Under the pieces are notes generated by a model. That model was not told where the DNA came from. It saw nothing but the letters and a program-made list of their open reading frames with translations, and made no database searches. The translations under genes were made by a program, and so were the position numbers. A stretch of 64,000 bases of DNA, from contig JAILWY010000012.1 of assembly GCA_022113835.1 (NCBI GenBank), positions 5,580,001 through 5,644,000 on the forward strand, read 5' to 3'. Shown piece after piece: positions 1 through 14,600 of this stretch (positions within the stretch are counted from its first letter, which is position 1; every line of letters starts with the position of its first letter). Origin of the DNA: Atopsyche davidsoni (Eukaryota > Arthropoda > Insecta > Trichoptera > Hydrobiosidae).

Positions 1-3000
1 TTGTGTGTGGTTGCCAATTGGAAATGGATAAAGGAGGAATGTTGGAAATGTAAGAAATCCAATCTGATGCCAATTCCCCAGAAGCGCTGCCTGCCCAAGG
101 AAAAATAAAAAAAATAGTTTCTTGGCATGAATTTCAAAGAAAATTTAGTAACTATCTCCCATTGATTAAATACAAATTTAATATCTGCGAATGGGTTCAA
201 TAAAGGCTGGTGTCGCAAAAAAAGTTACAAATTCTAAAAAAATCACTTGTTTTGAAACTAGAATATACATATATATATATATTTTTTTTTAATTTATACA
301 AAACTTGTTGATTCAAAACGTAAAATAGTGACAAAGTTTATTTATTTAATAATTCAAATTCTGAACTAGAGATAATATTAAATTCAGTTGACTCCCTCAC
401 CCATACGAGTATGTATAAAGTCTAAGAACAAAGGACATGGGGGATAACACATAAGCCGATTGGCTTATCATGGTTTCAAAGTTTTCTATGGTATGTATAT
501 AAACCGGAACTCTACTCCCTATTTCGTAATCTTATTTAGCAAATCAAGAGCAATCGTTTCTTCAGGCTATAAAATCTCATTACAACGACTCGACAGAGAG
601 TAACTGCTAATTTACGCCAATCTTCGCACACACCGCTGTAGAGAGTGCAATACTCCTCAATAGTTGAAATCGGGGATGAAAGTGAAATGCCCCTAGAAGG
701 GATCTTAAATCTAATTTACCTTCCAGAATATACTGTCTCGTATTCTTTCGAGCTTGCGACAAGGCCTCGAGACAAAAGGCGCGTGCCTGGGGACCGAAAT
801 TTCCGATTCTATTGAAAACTACGGACGGAAGAATCGCCCCGACATTTTCAATTAGATTTTTCTGCCATAAATCAATATACAGCTTCGGGAATAAAATAAA
901 ATTTTCTGTCTCGGAAATATAAATCTAATTGTATTTTTGAAATGTCTGGCAGACATCTTTCTTCTGTTGACATATCTAGTATCTTGACGTTCTAATCAAA
1001 AAAGGTCTTGGGAGATAAATTGCGATGGTAGTAAATACAGGTACATCCTACAATACCTGTATATTTGAATAATACTTTTAAAAATACATACGCACATAAT
1101 TTCGTATTCTTCGAGTTTATTAAGTAAATAAGGTATGTACTATATAATATTGTATTGAAATTTATAAAATATAGTATATTATAAGTATCTAGAAGATTGC
1201 TTTTGTATAATATAAATTAAAAAGTTCAGTGTTAGTTAATATATAATAGTATAATAGTACACACGTAAATACATTAGCATAATAATAAATAAAATATTTA
1301 TTAATAAAATAATTTTTACTGGAAGTAATATTTTTTTTGTAAAAAGCTTAGTTTAAATATAAAAGACTTTTGCGATTATATTCTTTTGCCATTTTTCTAT
1401 TTAAAAAGTAACAAATTTGCGTGCGCTCGTCTCTTATTTTATAATTATGTAAGTACTTATTCGTATCTTGTATCTGCAAGTACTTATTCGATCTAGCCTT
1501 GTAATACTAAAAAAGCTATAGTTAGGTTATTAGTTATATGAAATAGTAATTATTCTTTCGGATTGAAACTACACTTTTCCATTAAGTAAGCTGTCACTCA
1601 ATCCGAAAAGCTATAAAGCTACTTAATTTTCAAACAAAAATATTTACACAGAGAGCTTTTTGGCAATAAAACCGACAGAGGTACACAATACCGTATATTA
1701 AAAAAGGCCTTAGAAAAAGTATTTTTGGCAAGTGTAATAAAACCTCGGCTACCAACATGGTGTATAAAAAACTGAATAAAGCAATCCCGAGCCTGACCTA
1801 CTGAATATCTCCGAATCAATTTGCATGGAAATGTGTTTGCAAGAATGGCAAGGGCGCAGCTCGCAGCCGCTCCTTATTGGTACAGTAACCCCGGCTTATC
1901 TTCCCTCCCGGCGGGGAGAGGGCCCGAACAAGCCCGAGCTCAAATATTATTAATGCCCTAAAGTAGGTGACGAAACAAATCGATACCGCTCCGAAATATT
2001 TCATATTGAAAGCACTTTAAATTCGCGAAGTTTTCTGATTTGAATGAAATATTTATTTGTAAATGTCCCATTCATAATGAAAACTTTTAATCGAGAAAAT
2101 CAATTATTGAAACGAATGCTCGATCAACATCGTTGGTGCTACAATCTGTAATTTAAGGTCTTCCCTTGTTTTTGAGGCTTTCATTTTTGACCCTTTTTAC
2201 TCAAAAAGTGATTTCTTAAATTTAGGGATCACATGATTATATTAAATATTTATAATATCCATTTACTCTTTTTAAAAAAATAAGAAAAAACTGCACAAGC
2301 TATGGCAAAACTTTATCTTTTAGGAATCATGTGTTGTAACCTGATACTATTCTCTCACACAATGATTTAATCATGTATTTTAATATTCAATCTGTTATTT
2401 TCAAATCGGTGGTTTAAATTTAAAAAAAAAAATTGTCAATTGATTGAAGCGATGTTGACAAATAAAATAAATCATTAAAGAATCGGCCTACTAAATGCAA
2501 TGGATATCTACTCAATAAGTGAATACCATTCATCTGTGCGTCGCGGGAAACACAATACCCCGAGTCACGCATGGTCAAATATACAACAAAAGGAATCGGA
2601 ATTGTACTACAGAAGCCCGACAAGGACAGTTATTGTAAGCACACTTCAGTGTAATTCATCGGTCATTCCCAAGAAGCCAGACTTCGCATTAGAGAGGACT
2701 TCATCACGCCGCACTGGATGCGCTAAGTCCTGGTCGGGATCAGATGGGTGATCGGTTACTCCAGGCAGGCATGAGGGATAAGCTGGGGATACAGTTTCAA
2801 TGTTTACTATCATTGCTACTTTAATGAGCTACTTATGGATTAGTTCCCTATGAGGAAAACACTAATTGCTGTTGGTGTACAAGTGCACGGTGCCTTTCAA
2901 TTCAGATAAACAGTTCTGAATGCATCAACAGTTTGTGATACACTGGCCATTTAAAGCGATGATTAAAAGTTTTAAAATCGTTCGTACATATTCTATAAAA

Positions 3001-3912
3001 TACATTTCACCGATTGAGTTATTTTATCAGTGTCCCTACCAATAAAAAAATGTTCAAAACACCACAACATAAATAAGGTAGCCCAAAACACTACGAGTAT
3101 TAGATAAGTTTTTCAAAAGCAGCGTAACATCGCAATGCTGCCCATAAGTATTCACGGATTTATTACAAAGAGATACACTAATCTAACTAAAGACTTTACC
3201 TAGTTTCTTTGTTATGCCACAGAAAAGGTTTCCGCGTTTTCTAGAAGGCGACGCCACAAGTCACGAGGAATTATCGGATGATCTCCGGTCAAGGCGGTGT
3301 CGCGTTAGCCGTTATTCACGCACATGGAAAAAAACGAAATGCTGAAGTATTTTTCTTAATAAAAGCTGCCCAACGGTGCCTCCCTACACTTTAGTGCGAG
3401 GTGCTTTAGTGGCTTTATTGCTGGCTCAAGGCGCGAGTGCCACAGGATATGAATCGTGGCTGTTTTCATTAAATAAAACAACCCGAATTGAGTTCCACTA
3501 TAAAAGAGAACCTCTTATAGTGAGGTTGTCTTGCGCAGAGGACGTAACGGGATATCCTTGGCACGGTCAGATCGAGCTTGTATTCAAAACTAAAATAGGC
3601 ATTTCAATAATGGCATTACAATAAGCTCATTAAACTAGATTATATTTCGGGTTAGTCATTGTTTACCAAAAAATATTTTATATTCAGATTTTTTACTATG
3701 TCATTCATCGTCTGAAAATTTAAATAATTTATTCATGTCTAAATGTGGCGTTTTTGAAACTTTAAAGCGGAAAACTTATAAATTCTCTCCCTCGTGTACA
3801 AAAAAATATTTATGTTCCCAAATAAGTTATACCTCAGAGTTACATTTTTCCGATAGCCAATTTCTAATGTTGTATTGTTTTTCAAACTTAAATCAGATAT
3901 CTCTTAGATAAA

Positions 3913-3951
3913 GATTTCATGTTATATACATACCGTATATAACATGAAATC
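3913..3951. repeat. Perfect inverted repeat, 17-bp arms with 5-nt loop
   Basis: The arms 3,913-3,929 and 3,935-3,951 are exact reverse complements separated by ATACC. The arms are AT-rich. The repeat could form a hairpin in DNA or RNA. No terminal duplication marks it as a complete transposon. Confidence 0.85.
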
Positions 3952-5561
3952 ATAATTGTACCATAAAGGTTTAAAAAATATATATCAAAAAATACACCAC
4001 AGATTTTCTATGTAAAACTGCGTTTAATTTTTCAATATAATTACGTTTTTAACAAGCAAATAATGTGTGGTAATATAGCATCAAAAATTATTTCAAATGT
4101 TAATAAAATTTCGCAACAAAATATGCATAGTTAATTGGACAAATATAAACAGAGAAACTACTGTTTGGCTGCAGGTTTTCGTATCGATAGTCCAAGCACT
4201 TCATTGCGTAAACAGCCTTGGCATCATTGCAGGGGTAGTTTTTAATAGCCTAAAGAAAACATCGACGCTAATTTGAATGGTACACAAAAATCTATAATAC
4301 CTCACTAGGTAGCCTTAGCCCCTGTTCGCTGCTATGCGATAATATTCTATTGATTAATTCCCCCCTCTTTGTTCTATTAACCCTGAGAAAAATGGCACTT
4401 GTCTATGTCAGATTTTGTTAGAGGGGCTGAGCATCCCCTATTTTAATGAAACCGAAAAATTGAAAGAGAGTATAACAAAAAATGGGCGCATGTATTTCAA
4501 TAGGAAAGGGAACTGATAGTTACTAAAATAAAAATTGTAGTATGAATTAAATTTAGAAATGATTTTAATATATTATGAAAATTAATATATACAAAATGAA
4601 AAAAAATAATTTTCATTTAGTTTTTTTATTTATTAAAATTAAATCGATTAAAAGTCACCGTCTTCTGACGAAAACAAAAAAACATTGCTTGAAGAACGAG
4701 AAAGTCAATTTTGCTCCCTTTTCATATTTAAAAAAAATAATAATATGCTATATTTCGTTTTTATTTAATATTTATTACTAATTCAAGTACTCCATTATTA
4801 AACTTTTATTTTTTTCGTGAAAATTTTACGATCAATGTCTTGAGAATTTAGGGTCTGTCATTAGGTCGTGTAATTATTGTTGGGTTTTATGGGTAATCCA
4901 AATTTCTTAAAAAGAAAAAAACTTTCCTTGAGGACTTTTTATGGCCAATGAGCGGTAACGTATTTATAACTCCGTTTTACATTGAGAAAGATCGCGGCAG
5001 AGGAGACGAGCTATGTGGATTTTCAGATTTATTTAATGTATAAAATAGTTTAAATTCTTTTAAAAATATAATTTCAATTTACTTTTTCAAACAAAATAAA
5101 AAACAATCGAATATATAGCGTTGCTGTTTTTTTCCCCCCCTTTTTACAAGTGCTAAACTAATAAATTAAATCAATATAAAAAAACTTTGCTTCTAAGCTT
5201 GTTTAATTATATATTTTTTTATTGTATAGGAAACATCACGGAAAATATTGTGAGTGCATTATGCATCTTTTTAGCGAATAAATTATAAGTAAAGGTAAAG
5301 CAATGCCGGTATTGAAAAAATAACGTGAAAGCATTAATACAAAAAACAACCTGAATTTCACATCGTCCTTCTTTAGAATGTTTATTTAACGTTTTAATAA
5401 TGTTAATAATCATTAGTTAAGATAAATTAGGCCTTAGATTTATAATAAAACGACTAATCTTAAAACACAATGGGTATTAATATTTTTTACTTTTCTACCG
5501 CCCTTTACTTCATTCAACATAATTTTAATAAATAGCTTAGCTTAGCAGCCGAATACCAGCT

Positions 5562-5629
5562 GTGTTTCAAAGCTTAAAAATTAAGATTTCATTATATCAT
5601 TGCATTTTATGCTTCACGCTTTGAAACAC
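5562..5629. repeat. Inverted repeat, 12-bp arms with 44-nt spacer
   Basis: GTGTTTCAAAGC at 5,562-5,573 is exactly complementary to 5,618-5,629. The spacer is AT-rich and does not extend the stem well. This may be the remnant of a small foldback element. Confidence 0.6.
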
Positions 5630-8600
5630 TATAAATTTGTTTATAGTCAGTTTTTGTTTAACAAAATAATTTTAAATCATCCACGAAGAAATTACATAAT
5701 AGCATTTTAATCCTATGGGATTGTATTGCAGTATTGCTACCATACTTATGTAACGTATCCAGCTACCTTTAAACATTTAAACACACCAAATGCACTTATT
5801 TTAATTGAAACTGATATAAAAATTAACAATAGAAAGTGTCTTACATTTCCGTTTTAAATATGATAACACATATTTAAGAGAACTCCATATTCAATGCCAA
5901 ACACAGTTTCATGTCAAAACCATCAACCACAAAAAGCAAGGTAACTTTTTGCTGCATAAATTTGGAATTTCTAAAGGTTTCAGATAACAGACCCATTCTG
6001 CAAAACAGACATTCTATGTTAAACACGTGACATTATCCCATTTGTAACCGTTTCCGCCATTCCGGTCTACTAAGTACGAAGACCGGTCATTTTTGCTTTC
6101 AATTCTGTCACTGCTCCGACGCCGCTGCAAAGGAAGTCACGGTGACATTTTTACAGCAGTTCATTCGGTTGACGGTTCAGTGAATGGCTTTGTGCTGTTA
6201 CTACCGAATAATTTTACTAGAAAAAGCAACAACAAAAAAAAATACCCGGTGATTAATTAACCATTACCGATGTCAGGAACTTAAAACTCGGACAGGAACC
6301 ATAAATTAGGCAACGCGCTCGAAACTAGCGAAGGAATTTTAAATTACAGTTTTTGGGTTTTTGTTTGTTTACGGTCTTGTTATAAAATAGGGAACGCCCC
6401 GGTAAAGCTGCCTTGCGCTTATTACGTGCTCGGCATTAGTGAAAATTATTAGATTAGTGTTAGAGAAACGGCAAGGGTTATCTAAGGTGGAAGTCTGAAA
6501 ATGCAAATCGTAACTCACAATTACACTAAGTAAAGGTGCGCTACATGTATAATTACATTTCACGGAATGCCGTAACTCAAAACAGTACTGCTGTTATTTA
6601 TGTTTTAAACTATAAGTCTTTTCAGGTCTTTTTTGATCATTAATTTACGTAAGAATGGTAGAAAATATTTTTTTTTATTTGATACATTAATATCATATTT
6701 ACAAAAAAAAATGATTTAATTTTAAGTACAAATGCGTTGTCTCTAATACTACCATATATGTGGTTCCATTAGCTTAATATTTCAAGTAAAACATACTATA
6801 AATTTGATAGTATGAACCAGTGATCATTATATCGATTGACGAAGATTAATAGTTAAAGTAGTTAAATAGTTAAGAGCTCGATCCCAAATAATGTATGCTT
6901 AAATCCTTTTTTTTATATTAAAAAATAAAAAATATTTATGGCTATACACAGTATGAAGATAAATTACCGCCATGAAAATATAATAAATGTTCACTATAAA
7001 GTTGGCACTAGTAAATTTCTTTCAAATAATTAAGTTGCTAGCAGTGAAAAACCTATAAAAAATATAATAAACTAAGAAACGAGAGAGAAATTTTTCTGTT
7101 CAAATTATTCTACAACTACAAAAGTGAGATTAGATTAATTTATCTAGAAATAGTCTTATTCTATCTCTTTAGTTTAGAAATAAGTCTCCTCCGCGAAAGG
7201 TTACTCGTACATTTTATTTAATTATTTTAGTAAACTAAATCGTTGAATTGAATGTAACAATAAAATTCGGCCAAAGTAAAAGTAATTCATTTCACGGCAG
7301 GGACAACTGGTAGAAAACACTTTGTTTTATTTTTACAGTTTTGTTTGTCTCCGATGTTCTTCAATTTTATTATTCCCTTGTATTTAGTATGTTATCTAGG
7401 CACGAGGCGCAAACACGTAAGGGGTGGATCAACACGAAGCCATGGCAACTAAATTTTGGAAATAAAATTATTCATACTTCTTAATACAAACAAAGTATAC
7501 CCTTGGGAGTTTCATTTCGCGCACGAGAGAAAGAAGCACAATTAAAATTTTAAATTACAAATAAGTTTTCTAGTTAGACATTCTGATTTGGCCGATTTAA
7601 TGTTGTGGCGTAACACCACCAGAATGATTTTACGTATATTATTTAATTCGTGCATTTAAAGTGATATTCTGATTGTATTTTTTCTAACTTTCCTTAATTA
7701 AATAACCATTCAAAAGAGACTCGAAGTTATCTACAAACGACGTATACCCTGGAATAAAGTAGTTGCTTTTTCAGTTGACAGTAGAATCTCTTACACGTGT
7801 TAAAACTATCTTTACATTTTAATCATGCTGGATTTTTTGTGTTTTACGTAATAAATAACTTGTAAAGCGGGAGCGAGAACGCGTTCCCGAGTTTTCCTAA
7901 ACTACGGCTCGCGAGAAAGTCCGGCTTTAGACGTCAATCTATTTTTTTTTTTGCTCCATAAACGGGAGACATCCAAGTTCAGATAAGTTAAACGAGGAAT
8001 AAATCAGACTTGCGGATGTGTCTGGCTTGCTATGACTCCGGCAATCACATTCTTTTTAGTCATGTACATTCTTGTATCGTGATAACTAATTCATATTTAT
8101 ACGTAAATATGTTTCGGGGTTATTAATATAAATATCCAATTAAACTGTCAACCCTTCTAATTAAACGGTTGGCACTTAACGATATCGGCAGTGCCTGTTG
8201 CTGCTTCAATATATTTCAGCGAAGTTTAAATCTTAGTAATATTTATTGTTTGCTCGGGTGTGTCGTGGAGGCTTTATTAACCTCGCGAGCTTTCTGGGCG
8301 AGACAAGCAGAACGTCGCCGAGGAGGGTGGCTGGATTCTTAATTAAACACAACAACGCGAAGGTCGAAGCGACAAGGTCGGCACTTCACGCGGCCGCCAT
8401 TGCAATATTTCAAAATTTTATACACGTATAATTAATTGTGATTAATTAAAGAACTTCCCTTTGTGTTACACAAAATCACATGAATATAAATCAGTCATAC
8501 ACAATTATTATGTTCTTAAATTACTTTTTAGTGCGGTTTAATATAAACTACTGCTTTTTATACAATACTTTATTTTGGACTTTTTTATTTTAAATCAGAC

Positions 8601-11600
8601 ACAGGTGAAATTGCTATCAAATGCACGATTCCCTGTCACTTTACTTGCTACAAAACGATGTCTTCACCTCGTGGAGCACATAAACATAAAGATGCACCTC
8701 AGCACTTTTTTCTTAAAGATATTTTGAGGGATGTGTATATACGAGTTCACAATTAGACCCTACATTTTAAAGTATTAGATTCATCAAAACCTCGAGACAA
8801 AGATTTTCTTTTCTAGATTGTCAATAAAAAAACAATGCAAATGTCTTGATTTATTGCGAATTTAGCAATAGCAAAACTTTATTTTAAAGCATATTGCCGT
8901 CCACCAGACCTGTACCAGTGCTGTACTTGGTACTTTTCGCGTAAATCGTTTTAATCGTGTGAACTGAACTCGCAAAATTGTGATTGGACTTCACCTGACA
9001 GGGTGGCCAGGTTCAAACACCCTTCTCCCCTCAGTTTCTCCGAGACCCTTACTCAATGATCACCTCAGCAACGGTTATGTGATCCTGCAAATCTTCGTGC
9101 ATAATATCCTAGAAACTCCCGGTTTTCACTATGGTTCTCTTCTAACTACCGTTCTAGGTAACCTTAGTCACCCTGCGTCGTTTTCCTTTGACCTCCGTGT
9201 GACATTTAGCCACTGGAATATTTTGTCAAAGTCACCTGAAGAAACAACAAAGCCGTAACACGATAAAAAATATAACCTGAATTTCTACTACATATATTAT
9301 TCAATACTTGTACTATTTTATAGACTCAAAATATGCCTTTGTTTTTTTAATGTTATATTCAGTTGATACCTCAACCTATAGTTACCTGCAATGGTATCTC
9401 AAAATCGAATACCGGACTGGAGAAATATATCTAAAGTTTTTTTCGATGGTTAAAAAATATGAATTGCCTTAACCGAAACTATTTTTTTAAGAAATAAGCT
9501 CTTGTGATTTCCTCTATAGTACACAGCCACACAACCATTTCCAATCGCTTACTCATATGTCCAGTTTTCACAAGTATCATTTCAATAATAATTTGGATAT
9601 TTTTTGCTCATATAATGTGAGCTCATTACTCATACAGAGTCATATTTGCTATATGAGTCTGAAATATTTAAAAGCATTTCATGTTGGTCTCATACCATTT
9701 ATGTTTATATATTTTAAATTTAGCGTTTTATTGCTTTAAATTGTTTTTTTACCCAATTTATTTTTTAGTGGCGAGTTACAAATACATTTAAAATATATCA
9801 AAAGGGATTGATTTCGAGTGAGGCCAAATTCGGTGTTATCTGCGCCTACTTAACTTATATGGCCGATAAATGGGATTCGCCCAATATCCCCATTCGCCGA
9901 ACAATGCCGAGCTGTTCCAAACCTGCTGTATCCAGGAACAAAGACAATCTTTATATTTATCGGAGTGTAGCTCGTTTTAGCGTATTGTGAAGTATGTTGA
10001 AATATGAACGTTGCTGTATTGTAAACGGGCCAATAGCAATATGGTGCAGACAATCAATCTTTTCTGTTGATTTGTGTCGATGAGTTTTATTTTTAAATTT
10101 TATAAACAAACTCTAAAACCGCTTAAGCAAACCGATGTTTAAAATAGATTGAAAATAAAATACTCCACTCGTATACACGATGTTTCAAAACATATTTTCT
10201 TTTGAACATGAACGTGGTGCTTTTTATTGTAATTTTTTATATAAGCTTCATGTATTGTATATTGAGTCGAACAAAATTCGCAAATTCAGATAAATCTAAA
10301 CATTTTTTCATCAATCGTAATTATTAATATGATCCTCAGAATAAGTTCTCAGAGTACTGCTAAAATTACAACAAACAATCAATCAATCAACGAGTTCACG
10401 GAATAGCATCTACATTGAACGCAAATTTATTTTCATTCCAACCCTAAAAATAACAAAACTACCCTCACACATTGATCAGAAGTATCGACCGAGGCCTCCC
10501 CGACCTAGGGCCACCCCGGGGCGGGGGCAGGGGCTGGGCAGGGCCGCCGGCGCCTCAGAATCACCCATCTTTATGACCCACCTAACCTACATTATGAAAT
10601 TCCGGTTAAGTGCGCCTCACCTCTCATTTCAGTCATCGGGTTGCAAATCCCGCTCTTGGGGTACCCCTTGTCTTCGAGACTAAAAAAACTGTTTCTAGTA
10701 TTATGAATTATGATTTCACCATTGCAGATTCGTTTTCAATGCGATGACTTTAACAAATTATAAGGAAATATCTAGTATTTTTTCAGGTTGTTCTAAACGC
10801 TCCAAAAAAATGGAACAAAAAACTTTTTGTCTTAAATAATAGAAAAAAAAGTAGGGAGTAAGTAGAATTCGAGTACTTTAAGAATAACCTAAGTTTTTCA
10901 TAAAAAAATCAAAAGGTTTATCTTTGAAGCCAAAGATAGTGCTTTTGTTTTTAGTAAAAAAAAAAACCCAGAGTGGATTTTGGAACTTCCTTGTCTAATG
11001 CTTTCCATTTGATTCACAACCAAACAATGGTCCTGTGATAGTGCCACGGGCGGTCATTTGTTAGGCAATTTTTTTGTCCCATTTCGATGCCACAGAATGA
11101 AGCACGGATTCGTAACATGTTAGATAAACAACAATTTAGCGAGAAGGATTATAAACGCCAGTACAGTGTGTGCTGACCGATAAATCAGAGATAATTGTAT
11201 TTCTGTAATGTATATGCTTTTTCTCGAATCTTCTTTGTGTCATATATCTACAAAAAAATCTCGTTTTCGGGTGACTTTCTCTTTTTAAGGAATTTATAAA
11301 ACTCCCATAATCTGTGACTCACTCTCTTTTCAAGTTTATAGCTTGAAGCTGATAGTTTGAGTGATAATATATCCAAGAATGTCTAAAAAGGAACTACCAT
11401 GTTATCAACTGTAACTATTTTTTTATTTTAAATTAATATCAAAGACCTGAATTCCCTAGAAACAAAGACATTTGCTTTTTAATTTATTTTTCCTAAGTAT
11501 CGCAATAAATCTTTTTTAATTGAAAACTTCTGAGTGTTTTTTGAGGAAATTGCTTTTTTCCTCTAGTAAATTAAACCTTAAAAAGAGCTAAATAAATATT

Positions 11601-14600
11601 TAAAAATGTAGGCAAAGTTTTTATAAAATGTTAACGTCTTGAAGTTGTCTTCACCACGAAAATTATTTTTGATGTTTTCATTTCACATTTATACTTTATT
11701 ACTTTATGCAAAAAAAATCACTGTATATTTTTTTTAATATAACATAATAAAAAAAGATTTTTATCTAATAAATAAATATAGACTTTTCTAATAACCGATT
11801 CGAGAAACAATTCTGTTGAATAAAATCCATACGTGCGCATTACGAATGTATTGAGATTGCAATATTTTTATTATATTATATATAAACACGATTGTTCCAT
11901 TAACCCATAAAATGGCATTTTTAATACATTTACCTTCCATATATGTCGATTTACCTTCCACTTTGAAAAAATAAATGAAAAACATTCATTTTCATTATAA
12001 TATCGCTAAAATTTTTAGCAAGATGATTCCACGGTCAAGACTTTTAATGAGAATATACCCTTATAAATATAACTTTTTTTAGATATACATATTATAAATA
12101 AAAAAAATTCGATGAACAGAGAAAATACGATGAAGAATATCATTTCAAGCATGGGTGAATACAGTTCTACCTCCATTGCCTAAAATTAATTTATTTTATT
12201 ACGTGTGAAGTCCGTTTATGAACACTGTATTATTTTATTAATTAAGGTTTAGACAGAACATTACAAACTTTGTGCTCCATTTCGAAGAAACTGCTTTGGC
12301 TATGTTAACATATTTCGAGAAAATAACTTTATTAAAATCAAAGATAAATTATATTTTAAGGGCCATATTTTCGCCTCATAATAAAGTATGTGTTTTAAAT
12401 GTAATCACAATTATTATAACATATAATCACACTGTTCGTTAACATTATTTGTATGCATTTATAAATACTTGTATCTAGTAGTAAATAATGTATTATAATC
12501 AAATAAAAATAAGACTTTTAATAATAAAAAAAAATGTTCATGTCTATACAAAGAACAATTTATAGCGCGTAGTTCGTTATTTGGGTGTAATTTCAATTCA
12601 GTAGATTTAAAATGAATTTTCTCTACAAATTAAAAAGATTTATAAGTATGGATTATATAGAAACACATGGATCCATAGATTTTATCTATGCCTAAAAATA
12701 TAGTTTTTTTTATTAAAAATTATAGAAGAGTTTTTTCAAAGAAATCTATGCGGTATTAGTTCTCATCCATCTATTTGATTCATCCTCCAATTAATTGAGG
12801 CATTAAAGCTCTACCCGGAATAATTGGAAGTAAAACGACTCATTAAAAGTAATTCCCATTCCCAGTATCTGCACCGAAGTCCCTCATTCCAAACATTCGA
12901 TCGAAGTGATATTTACATCGAGTTTACTATTTTCCCGTAACGAACACCATGAGTCATCAATCTCAATTAGGGGACCATTTAAGCTATTCTTTTGTGCCGG
13001 GATCGAATATGCTGACAGATTTAAAGTAAACTTACTGGAAACCCAGACCGTTAGAAACACGGAAAACGCTCCGCGGGCCAAATATAAATGATAGTGATGT
13101 GCACCATCGATTCATTTTTACAATCGATTTTTTTAGATATTACATAAATATTATAAATAAAAATATTAGCTGGTTTAAACAAAGACTTAAAAGAAATAAA
13201 ATGGTTGGAACACGAACATTTATAATCAATAATATTTTATCTTTTTGTTATATTATCTGGTTGTTTGGCTGGACTAAATGCCGTAATATAAAACTCGAAA
13301 CAAGTTAAATCGATATTTAGATTTTGTATAGTCGAGTATGAATAAGTAAGGCGGCATACTCCTGTAATATAAAGTCGTTATGTAAAGCACACAGTAAATA
13401 TAAGCATGCCTTACCATCGGTAAGTGACTTTGAAACCCCTTCACACGTGACACCACAACTTTAGATATTACTTCTAAAAGGGGCAATATTTTGAAGTTTT
13501 TACGATACACGACAGCCACGGGGAGAGCTTTCTCCCACTCCCGAGACCAGCGAGGATGTACTCTGTATTTTATTTTAGTGGTTTCTCTGGTATATTCGGT
13601 CCACGAATGTTTACACTTTGTCTTCCGGTTGAATGCAAAATGACTGCTCCGAAAGACATCTCTGACACATTCACGTGTGATGAGAACAAATTGCTCTCTT
13701 CAATAATTTAGACATATTGAAAATCTCACAAACGAGACAATTAGACGCGAACAATAAATGAAACAAAACATTGTGTCCACAAACACGCATTCACATACAT
13801 TATATTAAGCAGTGAGGTTCAATTTGTAAAAACAGATAGTATTTTTTTTTTGTAAAATTTAGTTAAAAATAAATATTAACTTTTTGAGTATGAACGATGA
13901 ACTTTACCTTTTTTCTTTTTTTTCTCTTTTTGCTCGTCTTCGAAATACGCCGAAGCAGCATTGAAAACAACCCTATTCAAGAAAAGTAGATCCATCCCTT
14001 CAAATCGTATATCGTAAAAATTGATGTCTCCATGCACACACTAACGAGGGGATGGGGGAGACATATTCCATGGCATATTTTTATTTTCTACCGTGTAGCT
14101 GGTATTAGAATAAGCTCCTTTTGCACTATTCAGACCAACGACACTGAAAGGATTTTAGCAGTCAAGCCAAGCAGAAGACTTGGCTAGAACGAGCCAACCG
14201 TACGTTTTAATTGAGCCGAGAGTAGCTTAACTGCAAATGAGATTTTAGAAGCGCGTGTTTTCATAATTTTCAGGCTTTAAAAAATATAAAATACAAGCAC
14301 TCTGCGTGAAAGCTTCACTTTTAAGCTCTTTGCGTAGAAGTCATTACGTATTTTAAGCTGCTTTCAGGATAGTTTTTTTTTTAAAGACCATAAATAGAAT
14401 ATGAAAAGAGCAAAAAACGAATATTTTAAGAAAGTATACGCTGCCATTTCTAAATAATAGAGTTTTTCTTGACCTTCGTCATTACAAAGAAATACTTAAG
14501 CAACAAAGCGTTTTCCATTATACATATTTATGTTATGGAAATTTCGATTTGGGCTCGGCTATTTTAGTAGAACTGCGAACCCTTGTCTCGGGTAACATCG

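Noticed and set aside
3376..3624. Plus-strand 82-codon frame with a hydrophobic N-terminus resembling a signal peptide
   Set aside because: It starts at GTG rather than ATG, has no clear acceptor or donor, and matches no family I recognise.
11091..11180. Short frame MPQNEARIRNMLDKQQFSEK... near 11.1 kb
   Set aside because: Only about 29 codons, weak splice context and no partner; plausible by chance.
12884..13081. Minus-strand frame with a signal-like start and a GTAAGT donor
   Set aside because: The apparent start is TTG and no acceptor or in-frame ATG precedes it.
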